From Euonymus europaeus (Eukaryota; Streptophyta; Magnoliopsida; Celastrales; Celastraceae), in NCBI GenBank assembly GCA_963580455.1, contig OY756961.1:10831001-10895000 (forward strand): a DNA stretch of 64,000 nucleotides, given 5' to 3'. Shown here piece after piece: positions 1-11,000 of the stretch; the first letter of the stretch is position 1, and each line of letters opens with the position of its first letter. The position numbers and the translations under genes were made by a program. The notes beneath the pieces are model-generated. The model worked only from the letters and a program-made list of their open reading frames with translations. It was not told where the DNA came from and made no database searches.

Positions 1-160
1 TTGAGCAACTTCAGAACATCAAAGTTGCTCGGTGGACACTTTTTATTGTTCTTCTATGTCAAATTTTATGAGTGTAAGCTTCCTAGATTATTTCGATGCC
101 AAAATCCCAAGTTTCCATGAAAAATGGAGAAAACTGTTAAAAGCTCCTTCATAGAGAGAT
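1..160 (+). repeat. Monomer subtype A (exemplar)
   Basis: Diagnostic states are CAGAACATC in the dyad spacer, GGTGGACAC or GGTAGACAC, GTGTAAGCTTCCTAG, ATCCCAAGTTTCCATGA, GGAGAAAACTG and a CCTTCATAGAGAGA end. It carries the 9-bp inverted repeat (3-11 and 22-30). It is nearly always followed by subtype B. A near relative, called L here, has CAAATTTGCTC in the right arm and occurs after K monomers (for example 5443 and 12165). Confidence 0.85.
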
Positions 161-320
161 TTGACCAATTTCGGACCATCAAAGATGCTCGGTGTACACG
201 TTTTATTGTTCATCTATGTCAAATTTTATGACTATGAGCTTCCAGGATTATTTGGATGCCAAAACACAACCTTTCTTTGACAAATGGACAAAACCGTTAA
301 AAGCTCCTCCATAGAGAGAG
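161..320 (+). repeat. Monomer subtype B (exemplar, dyad-less)
   Basis: Begins TTGACCAATTTCGGACCATC, followed by AAAGATGCTCGG and TACACGTTTTA. Both arms of the dyad seen in other monomers are altered, so no hairpin is predicted. This copy also carries a rare GACTATGAGCTTCCAGG and TTTGGATGCC state, shared with the B copy at 1282; the B copy at 1762 shares the first part but reads TTTCGATGCC. Confidence 0.85.
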
Positions 321-480
321 TTGAGCAACTTTGGACTATCAAAGTTGCTCGGTGTACACTTTTTAATGTCCTTCTATGTCAAATTTTATGAGTATAAGCT
401 TCCAAGATTATTTTGATGGCAAAAGATCAACATTCTATGACAAATGGACAAAACCTTTAAAAGCTCGTCCATAGAGAGAG
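321..480 (+). repeat. Monomer subtype C (exemplar)
   Basis: Diagnostic states are TTTGGACTATC, TTTTTAATG in place of TTTTTATTG, GATGGCAAAAGA, CAACATTC and AAACCTTTAAAAGC. The inverted repeat arms are intact. TTTGG is the CpG-to-TpG form of TTCGG at the first CpG of the monomer. Confidence 0.85.
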
Positions 481-801
481 TTGAGCAACTTCAGAACATC
501 AAAGTTGCTCGGTAGACACTTTTTTATTGTTCTTCTATGTCAAATTTTATGAGTGTAAGCTTTCTAGATTATTTCGATGCCAAAATCCCAAGTTTCCATG
601 ACCAATGGAGAAAACTGTTAAAAGCTCCTTCATAGAGAGATTTGACCAATTTCGGACCATCAAAGATGCTCGGTGTACACGATTTATTGTTCTTCTATGT
701 CAAATTTTATGAGTATAAGCTTCCAAGATTATTTCGATGCCAAAACACCAACTTTCTATGACAAATGGACAAAACCGTTAAAAGCTCCTCCATAGAGAGA
801 G

Positions 802-961
802 TTGAGCAACTTCGGACAATCAAAGTTGCTCGGTGTACACTTTTTATTGTTCTTCTACTTCAAATTTTATGAGTGTAAGCTTCTTAGATTATTTCGATGC
901 AAAAACACCAACTTTCTATGACAAATGGAAAAAACAGTTAAAAGCTCCTCCATAGAGAGAG
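802..961 (+). repeat. Monomer subtype D (exemplar)
   Basis: Diagnostic states are CGGACAATC with intact dyad arms, TCTACTTCAAATTTTATG, GTGTAAGCTTCTTAG, GATGCAAAAACACC and GGAAAAAACAGTT. In the left half it normally follows B and directly precedes the H monomer that starts each HOR. Confidence 0.85.
804..831. other. Perfect 9-bp inverted repeat in the monomer (exemplar)
   Basis: GAGCAACTT (804-812) and AAGTTGCTC (823-831) are exact reverse complements separated by ten bases (CGGACAATCA). The same dyad is intact in A, C, D, E (early copies), H and T monomers, for example at 3-11 and 22-30. It could extrude as a short cruciform or bind a dimeric protein; neither is shown by sequence alone. Confidence 0.9.
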
Positions 962-2562
962 TTGAGCAACTTTGGACTATCAAAGTTGCTCGGTGTACAC
1001 TTTTTAATGTTCTTCTATGTCAAATTTTATGAGTATAAGCTTCCAAGATTATTTCGATGGCAAAATACCAACATTCTATGACAAATGGACAAAACCTTTA
1101 AAAGCTCCTACATAGAGAGAGTTGAGCAACTTCAGAACATCAAAGTTGCTCGGTAGACACTTTTTATTGTTCTTCTATGTCAAATTTTATGAGTGTAAGC
1201 TTCCTAGATTATTTCGATGCCAAAATCCCAAGTTTCCATGAAAAATGGAGAAAACTGTTAAAAGCTCCTTCATAGAGAGATTTGACCAATTTCGGACCAT
1301 CAAAGATGCTCGGTGTACACGTTTTATTGTTCATCTATGTCAAATTTTATGACTATGAGCTTCCAGGATTATTTGGATGCCAAAACACAACCTTTCTTTG
1401 ACAAATGGACAAAACCGTTAAAAGCTCCTCCATAGAGAGAGTTGAGCAACTTTGGACTATCAAAGTTGCTCGGTGTACACTTTTTAATGTCCTTCTATGT
1501 CAAATTTTATGAGTATAAGCTTCCAAGATTATTTTGATGGCAAAAGATCAACATTCTATGACAAATGGACAAAACCTTTAAAAGCTCGTCCATAGAGAGA
1601 GTTGAGCAACTTCAGAACATCAAAGTTGCTCGGTGGACACTTTTTATTGTTCTTCTATGTCAAATTTTATGAGTGTAAGCTTCCTAGATTATTTCGATGC
1701 CAATATCCCAAGTTTCCATGACAAATGGAGAAAACTGTTAAAAGCTCCTTCATAGAGAGATTTGACCAATTTCGGACCATCAAAGATGCTCGGTGTACAC
1801 GTTTTATTGTTCTTCTATGTCAAATTTTATGACTATGAGCTTCCAGGATTATTTCGATGCCAAAACACAACCTTTCTTTGACAAATGGACAAAACCGTTA
1901 AAAGCTCCTCCATAGAGAGAGTTGAGCAACTTTGGACTATCAAAGTTGCTCGGTGTACACTTTTTAATGTCCTTCTATGTCAAATTTTATGAGTATAAGC
2001 TTCCAAGATTATTTTGATGGCAAAAGATCAACATTCTATGACAAATGGACAAAACCTTTAAAAGCTCCTCCATAGAGAGAGTTGAGCAACTTCAGAACAT
2101 CAAAGTTGCTCGGTAGACACTTTTTTATTGTTCTTCTATGTCAAATTTTATGAGTGTAAGCTTTCTAGATTATTTCGATGCCAAAATCCCAAGTTTCCAT
2201 GACCAATGGAGAAAACTGTTAAAAGCTCCTTCATAGAGAGATTTGACCAATTTCGGACCATCAAAGATGCTCGGTGTACACGATTTATTGTTCTTCTATG
2301 TCAAATTTTATGAGTATAAGCTTCCAATATTATTTCGATGCCAAAACACCAACTTTCTATGACAAATGGACAAAACCGTTAAAAGCTCCTCCATAGAGAG
2401 AGTTGAGCAACTTCGGACAATCAAAGTTGCTCGGTGTACACTTTTTATTGTTCTTCTACTTCAAATTTTATGAGTGTAAGCTTCTTAGATTATTTCGATG
2501 CAAAAACACCAACTTTCTATGACAAATGGAAAAAACAGTTAAAAGCTCCTCCATAGAGAGAG

Positions 2563-2722
2563 TTGAGCAACTTCGGACAATCAAAGTTGCTCGGTGTACA
2601 CTTTTTATTGTTCTTCTATGTTAAATTTTACGAAAATGAGCTTCCAGGATTATTTCGATACCAAAACACCAACTTTTTTTGACAAATGGACAAAACCGTT
2701 AAAAGCTCCTCCATAGAGAGAG
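2563..2722 (+). repeat. Monomer subtype E (exemplar)
   Basis: Diagnostic states are TGTTAAATTTTACGAAAATG, GAGCTTCCAGG (no HindIII site) and GATACCAAAACACC, with intact dyad arms. Later E copies (for example 40021, 40181 and 43063) carry AAAATTGCTC in the right arm, which breaks one base pair of the dyad. Confidence 0.8.
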
Positions 2723-3362
2723 TTGAGCAACTTTGGACTATCAAAGTTGCTCGGTGTACACTTTTTAATGTTCTTTTATGTCAAATTTTATGAGTATAAG
2801 CTTCCAAGATTATTTCGATGGCAAAAGACCAGCATTCTATGACAAATGGACAGAACCTTTAAAAGCTCCTCCATAGAGAGAGTTGAGCAACTTCAGAATA
2901 TCAAAGTTGCTCGGTGGACACTTTTTATTGTTCTTCTATGTCAAATTTTATGAGTGTAAGCTTCCTAGATTATTTCGATGCCAAAATCCCAAGTTTCCAT
3001 GACAAATGGAGAGAACTGTTAAAAGCTCCTTCATAGAGAGATTTGACCAATTTCGGACCATCAAAGATGCTCGGTGTACACGTTTTATTGTTCTTCTATG
3101 TCAAATTTTATGAGTATAAGCTTCCGAGATTATTTCGATGCCAAAACAACAACTTTCTATGACAAATGGAAAAAACCGTTAAAAGCTCCTCCATAGAGAG
3201 AGTTGAGCAACTTCGGACAATCAAAGTTGCTCGGTGTACACTTTTTATTGTTCTTCTACTTCAAATTTTATGAGTGTAAGTTTCTTAGATTATTTCGATG
3301 CAAAAACACCAACTTGCTATGACAAATGGAAAAAACAGTTAAAAGCTCCTCAATAGAGAGAG

Positions 3363-3522
3363 TTGAGCAACTTCAGACAATCAAAATTGCTCGGTGTACA
3401 CCTTTTATTGTTCTTCTATGTTAAATTTTACGAAAATGAGCTCTCAGGATTATTTCGATGCCAAAACACCAACTTTCTATGAAAAATGGACAAAACCGTT
3501 AAAAGCTCCTTCATAAAGAGAG
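3363..3522 (+). repeat. Monomer subtype F (exemplar)
   Basis: Diagnostic states are CAGACAATCAAAATTGCTC, TACACCTTTTATTG, GAGCTCTCAGG or GAGCCCTCAGG, TATGAAAAATGG and a CCTTCATAAAGAG end. It follows D in most left-half HORs and is followed by G or an E-like unit. The dyad has one mismatched pair. Confidence 0.8.
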
Positions 3523-3683
3523 TTGAGCAACTTCGGACAATCAAAATTGCTCGGTGTACACTTTTTTTTGTTCTTCTATGTTAAATTTTACGAAAAATGA
3601 GCTTCTAGGATTATTTCGATGCCAAAACACCAACTTTCTATGACAAATGGACAAAACCGTTAAAAGCTCCTCCATAGAGAGAG
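3523..3683 (+). repeat. Monomer subtype G (exemplar)
   Basis: Has CGGACAATCAAAATTGCTC, then ACGAAAAATGAGCTTCTAGG with one extra A, so the unit is 161 bp. It normally lies between F and C. The dyad has one mismatched pair. Confidence 0.8.
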
Positions 3684-4803
3684 TTGAGCAACTTTGGACT
3701 ATCAAAGTTGCTCGGTGTACACTTTTTAATGTTCTTCTATGTCAAATTTTATGAGTATAAGCTTCCAAGATTATTTCGATGGCAAAATACCAACATTCTA
3801 TGACAAATGGACAAAACCTTTAAAAGCTCCTCCATAGAGAGAGTTGAGCAACTTCAGAACATCAAAGTTGCTCGGTAGACACTTTTTATTGTTCTTCTAT
3901 GTCAAATTTTATGAGTGTAAGCTTCCTAGATTATTTCGATACCAAAATCCCAAGTTTCCATGACCAATGGAGAAAACTGTTAAAAGCTCCTTCATAGAGA
4001 GATTTGACCAATTTCGGACCATCAAAGATGCTCGGTGTACACGTTTTATTGTTCTTCTATGTCAAATTTTATAAGTATAAGCTTCCAAGATTATTTCGAT
4101 GCCAAAACACCAACTTTCTATGACAAATGGACAAAACCGTTAAAAGCTCCTCCATAGAGAGATTTGAGCAACTTCGGACAATCAAAGTTGCTCGGTGTAC
4201 ACTTTTTATTGTTCTTCTACACCAAGTTTTATGAGTGTAAGCTTCTTAGATTATTTCGATGCAAAAACACCAACTTTCTATGACAAATGGAAAAAACAGT
4301 TAAAAGCTCCTCCATAGAGGGAGTTGAGCAACTTCGGACAATCAAAGTTGCTCGGTGTATACTTTTTATTGTTCTTCTATGTTAAATTTTACGAAAATGA
4401 GCTTCCAGGATTATTTCGATACCAAAACACCAACTTTCTTTGACAAATGGAAAAAACCCTTAAAAGCTCCTCCATAGAGAGAGTTGAGCAACTTTGGACT
4501 ATCAAAGTTGCTCGGTGTACACTTTTTAATGTTCTTTTATGTCAAATTTTATAAGTATAAGCTTCCAAGATTATTTCGATGCCAAAACACCAACTTTCTA
4601 TGACAAATGGACAAAACCGTTAAAAGCTCTTCCATAGAGAGAGTTGAGCAACTTCGGACAATCAAAGTTGCTCGGTGTACACTTTTTATTGTTCTTCTAC
4701 TTCAAATTTTATGAGTGTAAGCTTCTTAGATTATTTCGATGCAAAAACAACAACTTTCTATGACAAATGGAAAAAACTGTTAAAAACTCCGCCATAGAGA
4801 GAG

Positions 4804-4962
4804 TTGAGCAACTTCGGACTACCAAAGTTGCTCGGTGTACACTTTTTAATGTTCTTCTCTGTGAAATTTTATGAGTATAACTTCCTAGATTATTTCGTTG
4901 CCAAAATCCCAAGTTTCTATGAAAAATGGAGAAAACCGTTAAAAGCTTCTTCATAGACAGAG
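4804..4962 (+). repeat. Monomer subtype H, HOR start marker (exemplar)
   Basis: Has CGGACTACC, a CTCTGTCAAATTTTAT segment and GTATAACTTCCTAG, where one G of the usual AAGCTT is missing. The unit is therefore 159 bp and has lost its HindIII site. It is followed by I, so it works as a phase marker for the left-half HOR. Copies start at the fourteen positions listed in the summary. Confidence 0.85.
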
Positions 4963-5122
4963 TTGACCAATTTCGGACCATCAAAGATGTTCGGTGTACA
5001 CGTTTTATTGTTCTTCTATGTAAAATTTTATGAGTATAAGCTTCCAAGATTATTTCGATGCCAAAACACCAACTTTCTATGACGAATGGACAAAACCTTT
5101 AAAAGCTCCTCCATAGAGAGAG
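4963..5122 (+). repeat. Monomer subtype I (exemplar, dyad-less)
   Basis: A B-like unit beginning TTGACCAATTTCGGACC, with GATGTTCGGTG, usually ATGTAAAATTTTA, and GACGAATGG followed by AAACCTTT. It always follows H in the left half. Both dyad arms are altered. Some copies have TTTCGCACC (for example 8163, 11684 and 14244). Confidence 0.8.
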
Positions 5123-5283
5123 TTGAGCAACTTCGGACAATCAAAATTGCTCGGTGTACACTTTTATTGTTCTTCTATGTTAAATTTTACGAAAAATGAG
5201 CTTCCAGGATTATTTCGATTCCAAAACACCAACTTTCTTTGACAAATGGACAAAACCGTTAAAAGCTCCTCCATAGGAGAGAG
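5123..5283 (+). repeat. Monomer subtype J (exemplar)
   Basis: Has AAAATTGCTC, a T-run shortened by one (CACTTTTATTG), ACGAAAAATGAGC with one extra A, usually GATTCCAAAAC, and a CCATAGGAGAGAG end with one extra G. The three single-base indels net to +1. It follows I and precedes K. Confidence 0.8.
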
Positions 5284-5442
5284 TTGAGAAACTTTGGACT
5301 ATCAAAGTTGCTCGGTGTACACGTTTTATGTTCTCCAATGTCAAATTTTATGAGTATAAGCTTCCAAGATTATTTCAATGGAAAAAGACCAACATTCTAT
5401 GACAAATGGACAAAACCTTTAAAAGCTCCTCCATAGAGAGAG
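5284..5442 (+). repeat. Monomer subtype K (exemplar)
   Basis: Begins TTGAGAAACTTTGGACTATC, with CACGTTTTA, often TTCTCCAATG, then TTTCAATGGAAAAAGACC and AAACCTTT. The third CpG of the monomer (TTTCGATG) has become CA. The left dyad arm has one change. Always preceded by J or by the J-like unit M. Confidence 0.8.
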
Positions 5443-8003
5443 TTGAGCAACTTCAGAACATCAAATTTGCTCGGTGGACACTTTTTATTGTTCTTCTATG
5501 TCAAATTTTATGAGTGTAAGTTTCCTAGATTATTTCGATGCCAAAATCCCAAGTTTCTATGACAAATGGAGAAAACTGTTAAAAGCTCCTTCATAGAGAG
5601 ATTTGACCAATTTCGGACCATCAAAGATGCTCGGTGTACACGTTTTATTGTTCTTCTATGTCAAATTTTATGAGTATAAGCTTCCAAGATTATTTCGATG
5701 CCAAAACACCAACTTTCTATGACAAATGGAAAAAACCGTTAAAAGCTCCTCCATAGAGAGAGTTGAGCAACTTCGGACAATCAAAGTTGCTCGGTGTACA
5801 CTTTTTATTGTTCTTCTACTTCAAATTTTATGAGTGTAAGTTTCTTAGATTATTTCGATGCAAAAACACCAACTTTCTATGACAAATGGAAAAAACAGTT
5901 AAAAGCTCCTCAATAGAGAGAGTTGAGCAACTTCAGACAATCAAAATTGCTCGGTGTACACCTTTTATTGTTCTTCTACGTTAAATTTTACGAAAATGAG
6001 CCCTCAGGATTATTTCGATGCCAAAACACCAACTTTCTATGAAAAATGGACAAAACCGTTAAAAGCTCCTTCATAAAGAGAGTTGAGCAACTTCGGACAA
6101 TCAAAATTGCTCGGTGTACACTTTTTATTGTTCTTCTATGTTAAATTTTACGAAAAATGAGCTTCTAGGATTATTTCGATGCCAAAACACCAACTTTCTT
6201 TGACAAATGGACAAAACCGTTAAAAGCTCCTCCATAGAGAGAGTTGAGCAACTTCGGACAATCAAAGTTGCTCGGTGTACACTTTTTATTGTTCTTCTAC
6301 TTCAAATTTTATGAGTGTAAGCTTCTTAGATTATTTCGATGCAAAAACACCAACTTTCTATGACAAATGGAAAAAACAAGTAAAAGCTCCTCCATAGAGA
6401 GAGTTGAGCAACTTCGGACAATCAAAGTTGCTCGGTCTACACTTTTGATTGTTCTTCTATGTTAAATTTTACGAAAATGAGCTTCCAGGATTATTTCGAT
6501 ACCAAAACACCAACTTTCTTTGACAAATGGACAAAACCGTTAAAAGCTCCTCCATAGAGAGAGTTGAGCAACTTTGGACTATCAAAGTTGCTCGGTGTAC
6601 ACTTTTTAATGTTCTTTTATGTCAAATTTTATGAGTATAAGCATCCAAGATTATTTCGATGGCAAAAGTCCAACATTCTATGACAAATGGACAAAACCTT
6701 TAAAAGCTCCTCCATAGAGAGAGTTGAGCAACTTCAGAACATCAAAGTTGCTCGGTGGACACTTTTTATTGTTCTTCTATGTCAAATTTTTTGAGTGTAA
6801 GCTTCCTAGATTATTTCGATGCCAAAATCCCAAGTTTCCATGACCAATGGAGAAAACTGTTAAAAGCTCCTTCATAGAAAGATTTGACCAATTTCGGACC
6901 ATCAAAGATGCTCGGTGTACACGATTTGTTGTTCTTCTATGTCAAATTTTATGAGTATAAGCTTCCAAGATTATTTCGATGACAAAACACCAACTTTCTA
7001 TGACAAATGGACAAAACCGTTAAAAGCTGCTCCATAGAGAGAGTTGAGCAACTTCGGACAATCAAAGTTGCTCGGTGTACACTTTTTATTGTTCTTCTAC
7101 TTCAAATTTTATGAGTGTAAGCTTCTTAGATTATTTCGATGCAAAAACACCAACTTTCTATGACAAATGGAAAAAACAGTTAAAAGCTCCTCCATAGAGA
7201 GAGTTGAGCAACTTCGGACAATCAAAGTTGCTCGGTGTACACTTTTTATTGTTCTTCAATGTTAAATTTTACGAAAATGAGCTTCCAGGATTATTTCGAT
7301 ACCAAAACACCAACTTTCTTTGACAAATGGACAAAACCGTTAAAAGCTCCTCCATAGAGAGAGTTGAGCAACTTTGGACTATCAAAGTTGCTCGGTGTAC
7401 ACTTTTTAATGTTCTTTTATGTCAAATTTTATGAGTATAAGCTTCCAAGATTATTTCGATGGCAAAAGACCAACATTCTATGACAAATGGACAAAACCTT
7501 TAAAAGCACCTCCATAGAGAGAGTTGAGCAACTTCAGAACATCAAAGTTGCTCGGTGGACACTTTTTATTGTTCTTCTATGTCAAATTTTTTGAGTGTAA
7601 GCTTCCTAGATTATTTCGATGCCAAAATCCCAAGTTTCCATGACAAATGGAGAAAACTGTTAAAAGCTCCTTCATAGAGAGATTTGACCAATTTCGGACC
7701 ATCAAAGATGCTCGGTGTACACGTTTTATTGTTCTTCTATGTCAAATTTTATGAGTATAAGCTTCCAAGATTATTTCGATGCCAAAATACCAACTTTCTA
7801 TGACAAATGGACAAAACCGTTAAAAGCTCTTCCATAGAGAGAGTTGAGCAACTTCGGACAATCAAAGTTACTCGGTGTACACTTTTTATTGTTCTTCTAC
7901 TTCAAATTTTATGAGTGTAAGCTTCTTAGATTATTTCGATGCAAAAACAACAACATTCTATGACAAATGGAAAAAACAGTTAAAAGCTCCACCATAGAGA
8001 GAG

Positions 8004-11000
8004 TTGAGCAACTTCGGACTACCAAAGTTGCTCGGTGTACACTTTTTAATGTTCTTCTCTGTCAAATTTTATAAGTATAACTTCCTAGATTATTTCGATG
8101 CCAAAATCCCAAGTTTCTATGACAAATGGAGAAAACCGTTAAAAGCTCCTTCATAGAGAGAGTTGACCAATTTCGCACCATCAAAGATGTTCGGTGTACA
8201 CGTTTTATTGTTCTTCTATGTAAAATTTTATGAGTATAAGCTTCCAAGATTATTTCGATGCCAAAACACCAACTTTCTATGAAGAATGGACAAAACCTTT
8301 AAAAGCTCCTCCATAGAGAGAGTTGAGCAACTTCGGACAATCAAAATTGCTCGGTGTACACTTTTATTGTTCTTCTATGTTAAATTTTATGAAAAATGAG
8401 CTTCCAGGATTATTTCGATTCCAAAACACCAACTTTCTTTGACAAATGGACAAAATTGTTAAAAGCTCCTCCATAGGAGAGAGTTGAGAAACTTTGGACT
8501 ATCAAAGTTGCTCGGTGTACACGTTTTAATGTTCTCCAATGTCAAATTTTATGAGTATAAGCTTCCAAGATTATTTCAATGGAAAAGGACCAACATTCTA
8601 TGACAAATGGACAAAACCTTTAAAAGTTCCTCCATAGAGAGAGTTGAGCAACTTCAAAACATCAAATTTGCTCGGTGGACACTTTTTATTGTTCTTCTAT
8701 GTCAAATTTTATGAGTGTAAGCTTCCTAGATTATTTCGATGCCAAAATCCCAAGTTTCTATGACAAATGGAGAAAACTGTTAAAAGCTCCATCATAGAGA
8801 GATTTGACCAATTTCGGACCATCAAAGATGCTCGGTGTACACGTTTTATTGTTCTTCTATGTCAAATTTTATGAGTATAAGCTTCCGAGATTATTTCGAT
8901 GCCAAAACAACAACTTTCTATGACAAATGGAAAAAACCGTTAAAAGCTCCTCCATAGAGAGAGTTGAGCAACTTCGGACAATCAAAGTTGCTCGGTGTAC
9001 ACTTTTTATTGTTCTTCTACTTCAAATTTTATGAGTGTAAGTTTCTTAGATTATTTCGATGCAAAAACGCCAACTTTCTATGACAAATGGAAAAAATAGT
9101 TAAAAGCTCCTCAATAGAGAGAGTTGAGCAACTTTAGACAATCAAAATTGCTCGGTGTACACCTTTTATTGTTCTTCTATGTTAAATTTTACGAAAATGA
9201 GCTCTCAGGATTATTTCGATGCCAAAACACCAACTTTCTATGAAAAATGGACAAAACCGTTAAAAGCTCCTTCATAAAGAGAGTTGAGCAACTTCGGACA
9301 ATCAAAATTGCTCGGTGTACACTTTTTTTTGTTCTTCTATGTTAAATTTTACGAAAAATGAGCTTCTAGGATTATTTCGATGCCAAAACACCAACTTTCT
9401 TTGACAAATGGACAAAACCGTTAAAAGCTCCTCCATAGAGAGAGTTGAGCAACTTTGGACCATCAAAGTTGCTCGGTGTACACTTTTTATTGTTCTTCTA
9501 TGTCAAATTTTATGAGTATAAGCTTCCAAGATTATTTCGATGGCAAAAGACCAACATTCTATGACAAATGGACAAAACCTTTAAAAGCTCCTCCATAGAG
9601 AGAGTTGAGCAACTTCAGAACATCAAAGTTGCTCGGTGGACACTTTTTATTGTTCTTCTATGTCAAATTTTTTGAGTGTAAGCTTCCTAGATTATTTCGA
9701 TGCCAAAATCCCAAGTTTCCATGACAAATGGAGAAAACTGTTAAAAGCTCCATCATAGAGAGATTTGACCAATTTCGGACCATCAAAGATGCTCGGTGTA
9801 CAAGTTTTATTGTTCTTCTATGTCAAATTTTATGAGTATAAGCTTCCGAGATTATTTCGATGCAAAAACACCAACTTTCTATGACAAATGGAAAAAACAG
9901 TTAAAAGCTCCTCCATAGAGAGAGTTGAGCAACTTCGGACAATCAAAGTTGCTCGGTCTACACTTTTTATTGTTCTTCTATGTTAAATTTTACGAAAATG
10001 AGCTTCCAGGATTATTTCGATACCAAAACACCAACTTTCTTTGACAAATGGACAAAACCGTTAAAAGCTCCTCCATAGAGAGAGTTGAGCAACTTTGGAC
10101 TATCAAAGTTGCTCGGTGTACACTTTTTAATGTTCTTTTATGTCAAATTTTATGAGTATAAGCATCCAAGATTATTTCGATGGCAAAAGACCAACATTCT
10201 ATGACAAATGGACAAAACCTTTAAAAGCTCCTCCATAGAGAGAGTTGAGCAACTTCAGAACATCAAAGTTGCTCGGTGGACACTTTTTATTGTTCTTCTA
10301 TGTCAAATTTTTTGAGTGTAAGCTTCCTAGATTATTTCGATGCCAAAATCCCAAGTTTCCATGACCAATGGAGAAAACTGTTAAAAGCTCCTTCATAGAG
10401 AGATTTGACCAATTTCGGACCATCAAAGATGCTCGGTGTACACGATTTGTTGTTCTTCTATGTCAAATTTTATGAGTATAAGCTTCCAAGATTATTTCGA
10501 TGACAAAACACCAACTTTCTATGACAAATGGACAAAACCGTTAAAAGCTCCTCCATAGAGAGAGTTGAGCAACTTCGGACAATCAAAGTTGCTCGGTGTA
10601 CACTTTTTATTGTTCTTCTACTTCAAATTTTATGAGTGTAAGCTTCTTAGATTATTTCGATTCAAAAACACCAACTTTCTATGACAAATGGAAAAAACAG
10701 TTAAAAGCTCCTCCATAGAGAGAGTTGAGCAACTTCGGACAATCAAAGTTGCTCGGTGTACACTTTTTATTGTTCTTGTATGTTAAATTTTACGAAAATG
10801 AGCTTCCAGGATTATTTCGATACCAAAACACCAACTTTCTTTGACAAATGGACAAAACCGTTAAAAGCTCCTCCATAGAGAGAGTTGAGCAACTTTGGAC
10901 TATCAAAGTTGCTCGGTGTACACTTTTTAATGTTCTTTTATGTCAAATTTTATGAGTATAAGCTTCCAAGATTATTTCGATGGCAAAAGACCAACATTCT

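Larger units (their letters stand above)
1..4803 (+). repeat. HOR block built on the A-B-C trimer (30 monomers)
   Basis: Monomer order is A B C A B D C, A B C A B C A B D E C, A B D F G C, A B D E C/B D. The 480-bp ABC trimer at 1-480 recurs closely at 1122-1601 and 1602-2081. One extra T in the T-run marks the A copies at 481 and 2082, which shows a larger copied block. The unit at 4484 starts as C and ends as B. No H monomer occurs before 4804. Confidence 0.8.
4804..8003 (+). repeat. HOR copy, 20 monomers (3200 bp)
   Basis: Order H I J K L B D F G D E C A B D E C A B D. It contains two passes of D E C A B, suggesting an internal five-monomer duplication relative to shorter HORs. The H copy here has TTTCGTTGCC, a state shared with the H at 19846. 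Confidence 0.8.

Noticed and set aside
37..50. Rho-independent style terminator from the dyad plus the following T-run
   Set aside because: The dyad ends at base 30 and the T-run begins about 10 bases later. The genome context is a eukaryotic satellite, so a bacterial terminator reading is not supported.
871..910. CENP-B box in TTTCGATGCCAAAAC
   Set aside because: Only TTCG agrees with the known box. The following invariant A and the CGGG core are absent, so this is not a CENP-B box by the usual definition.
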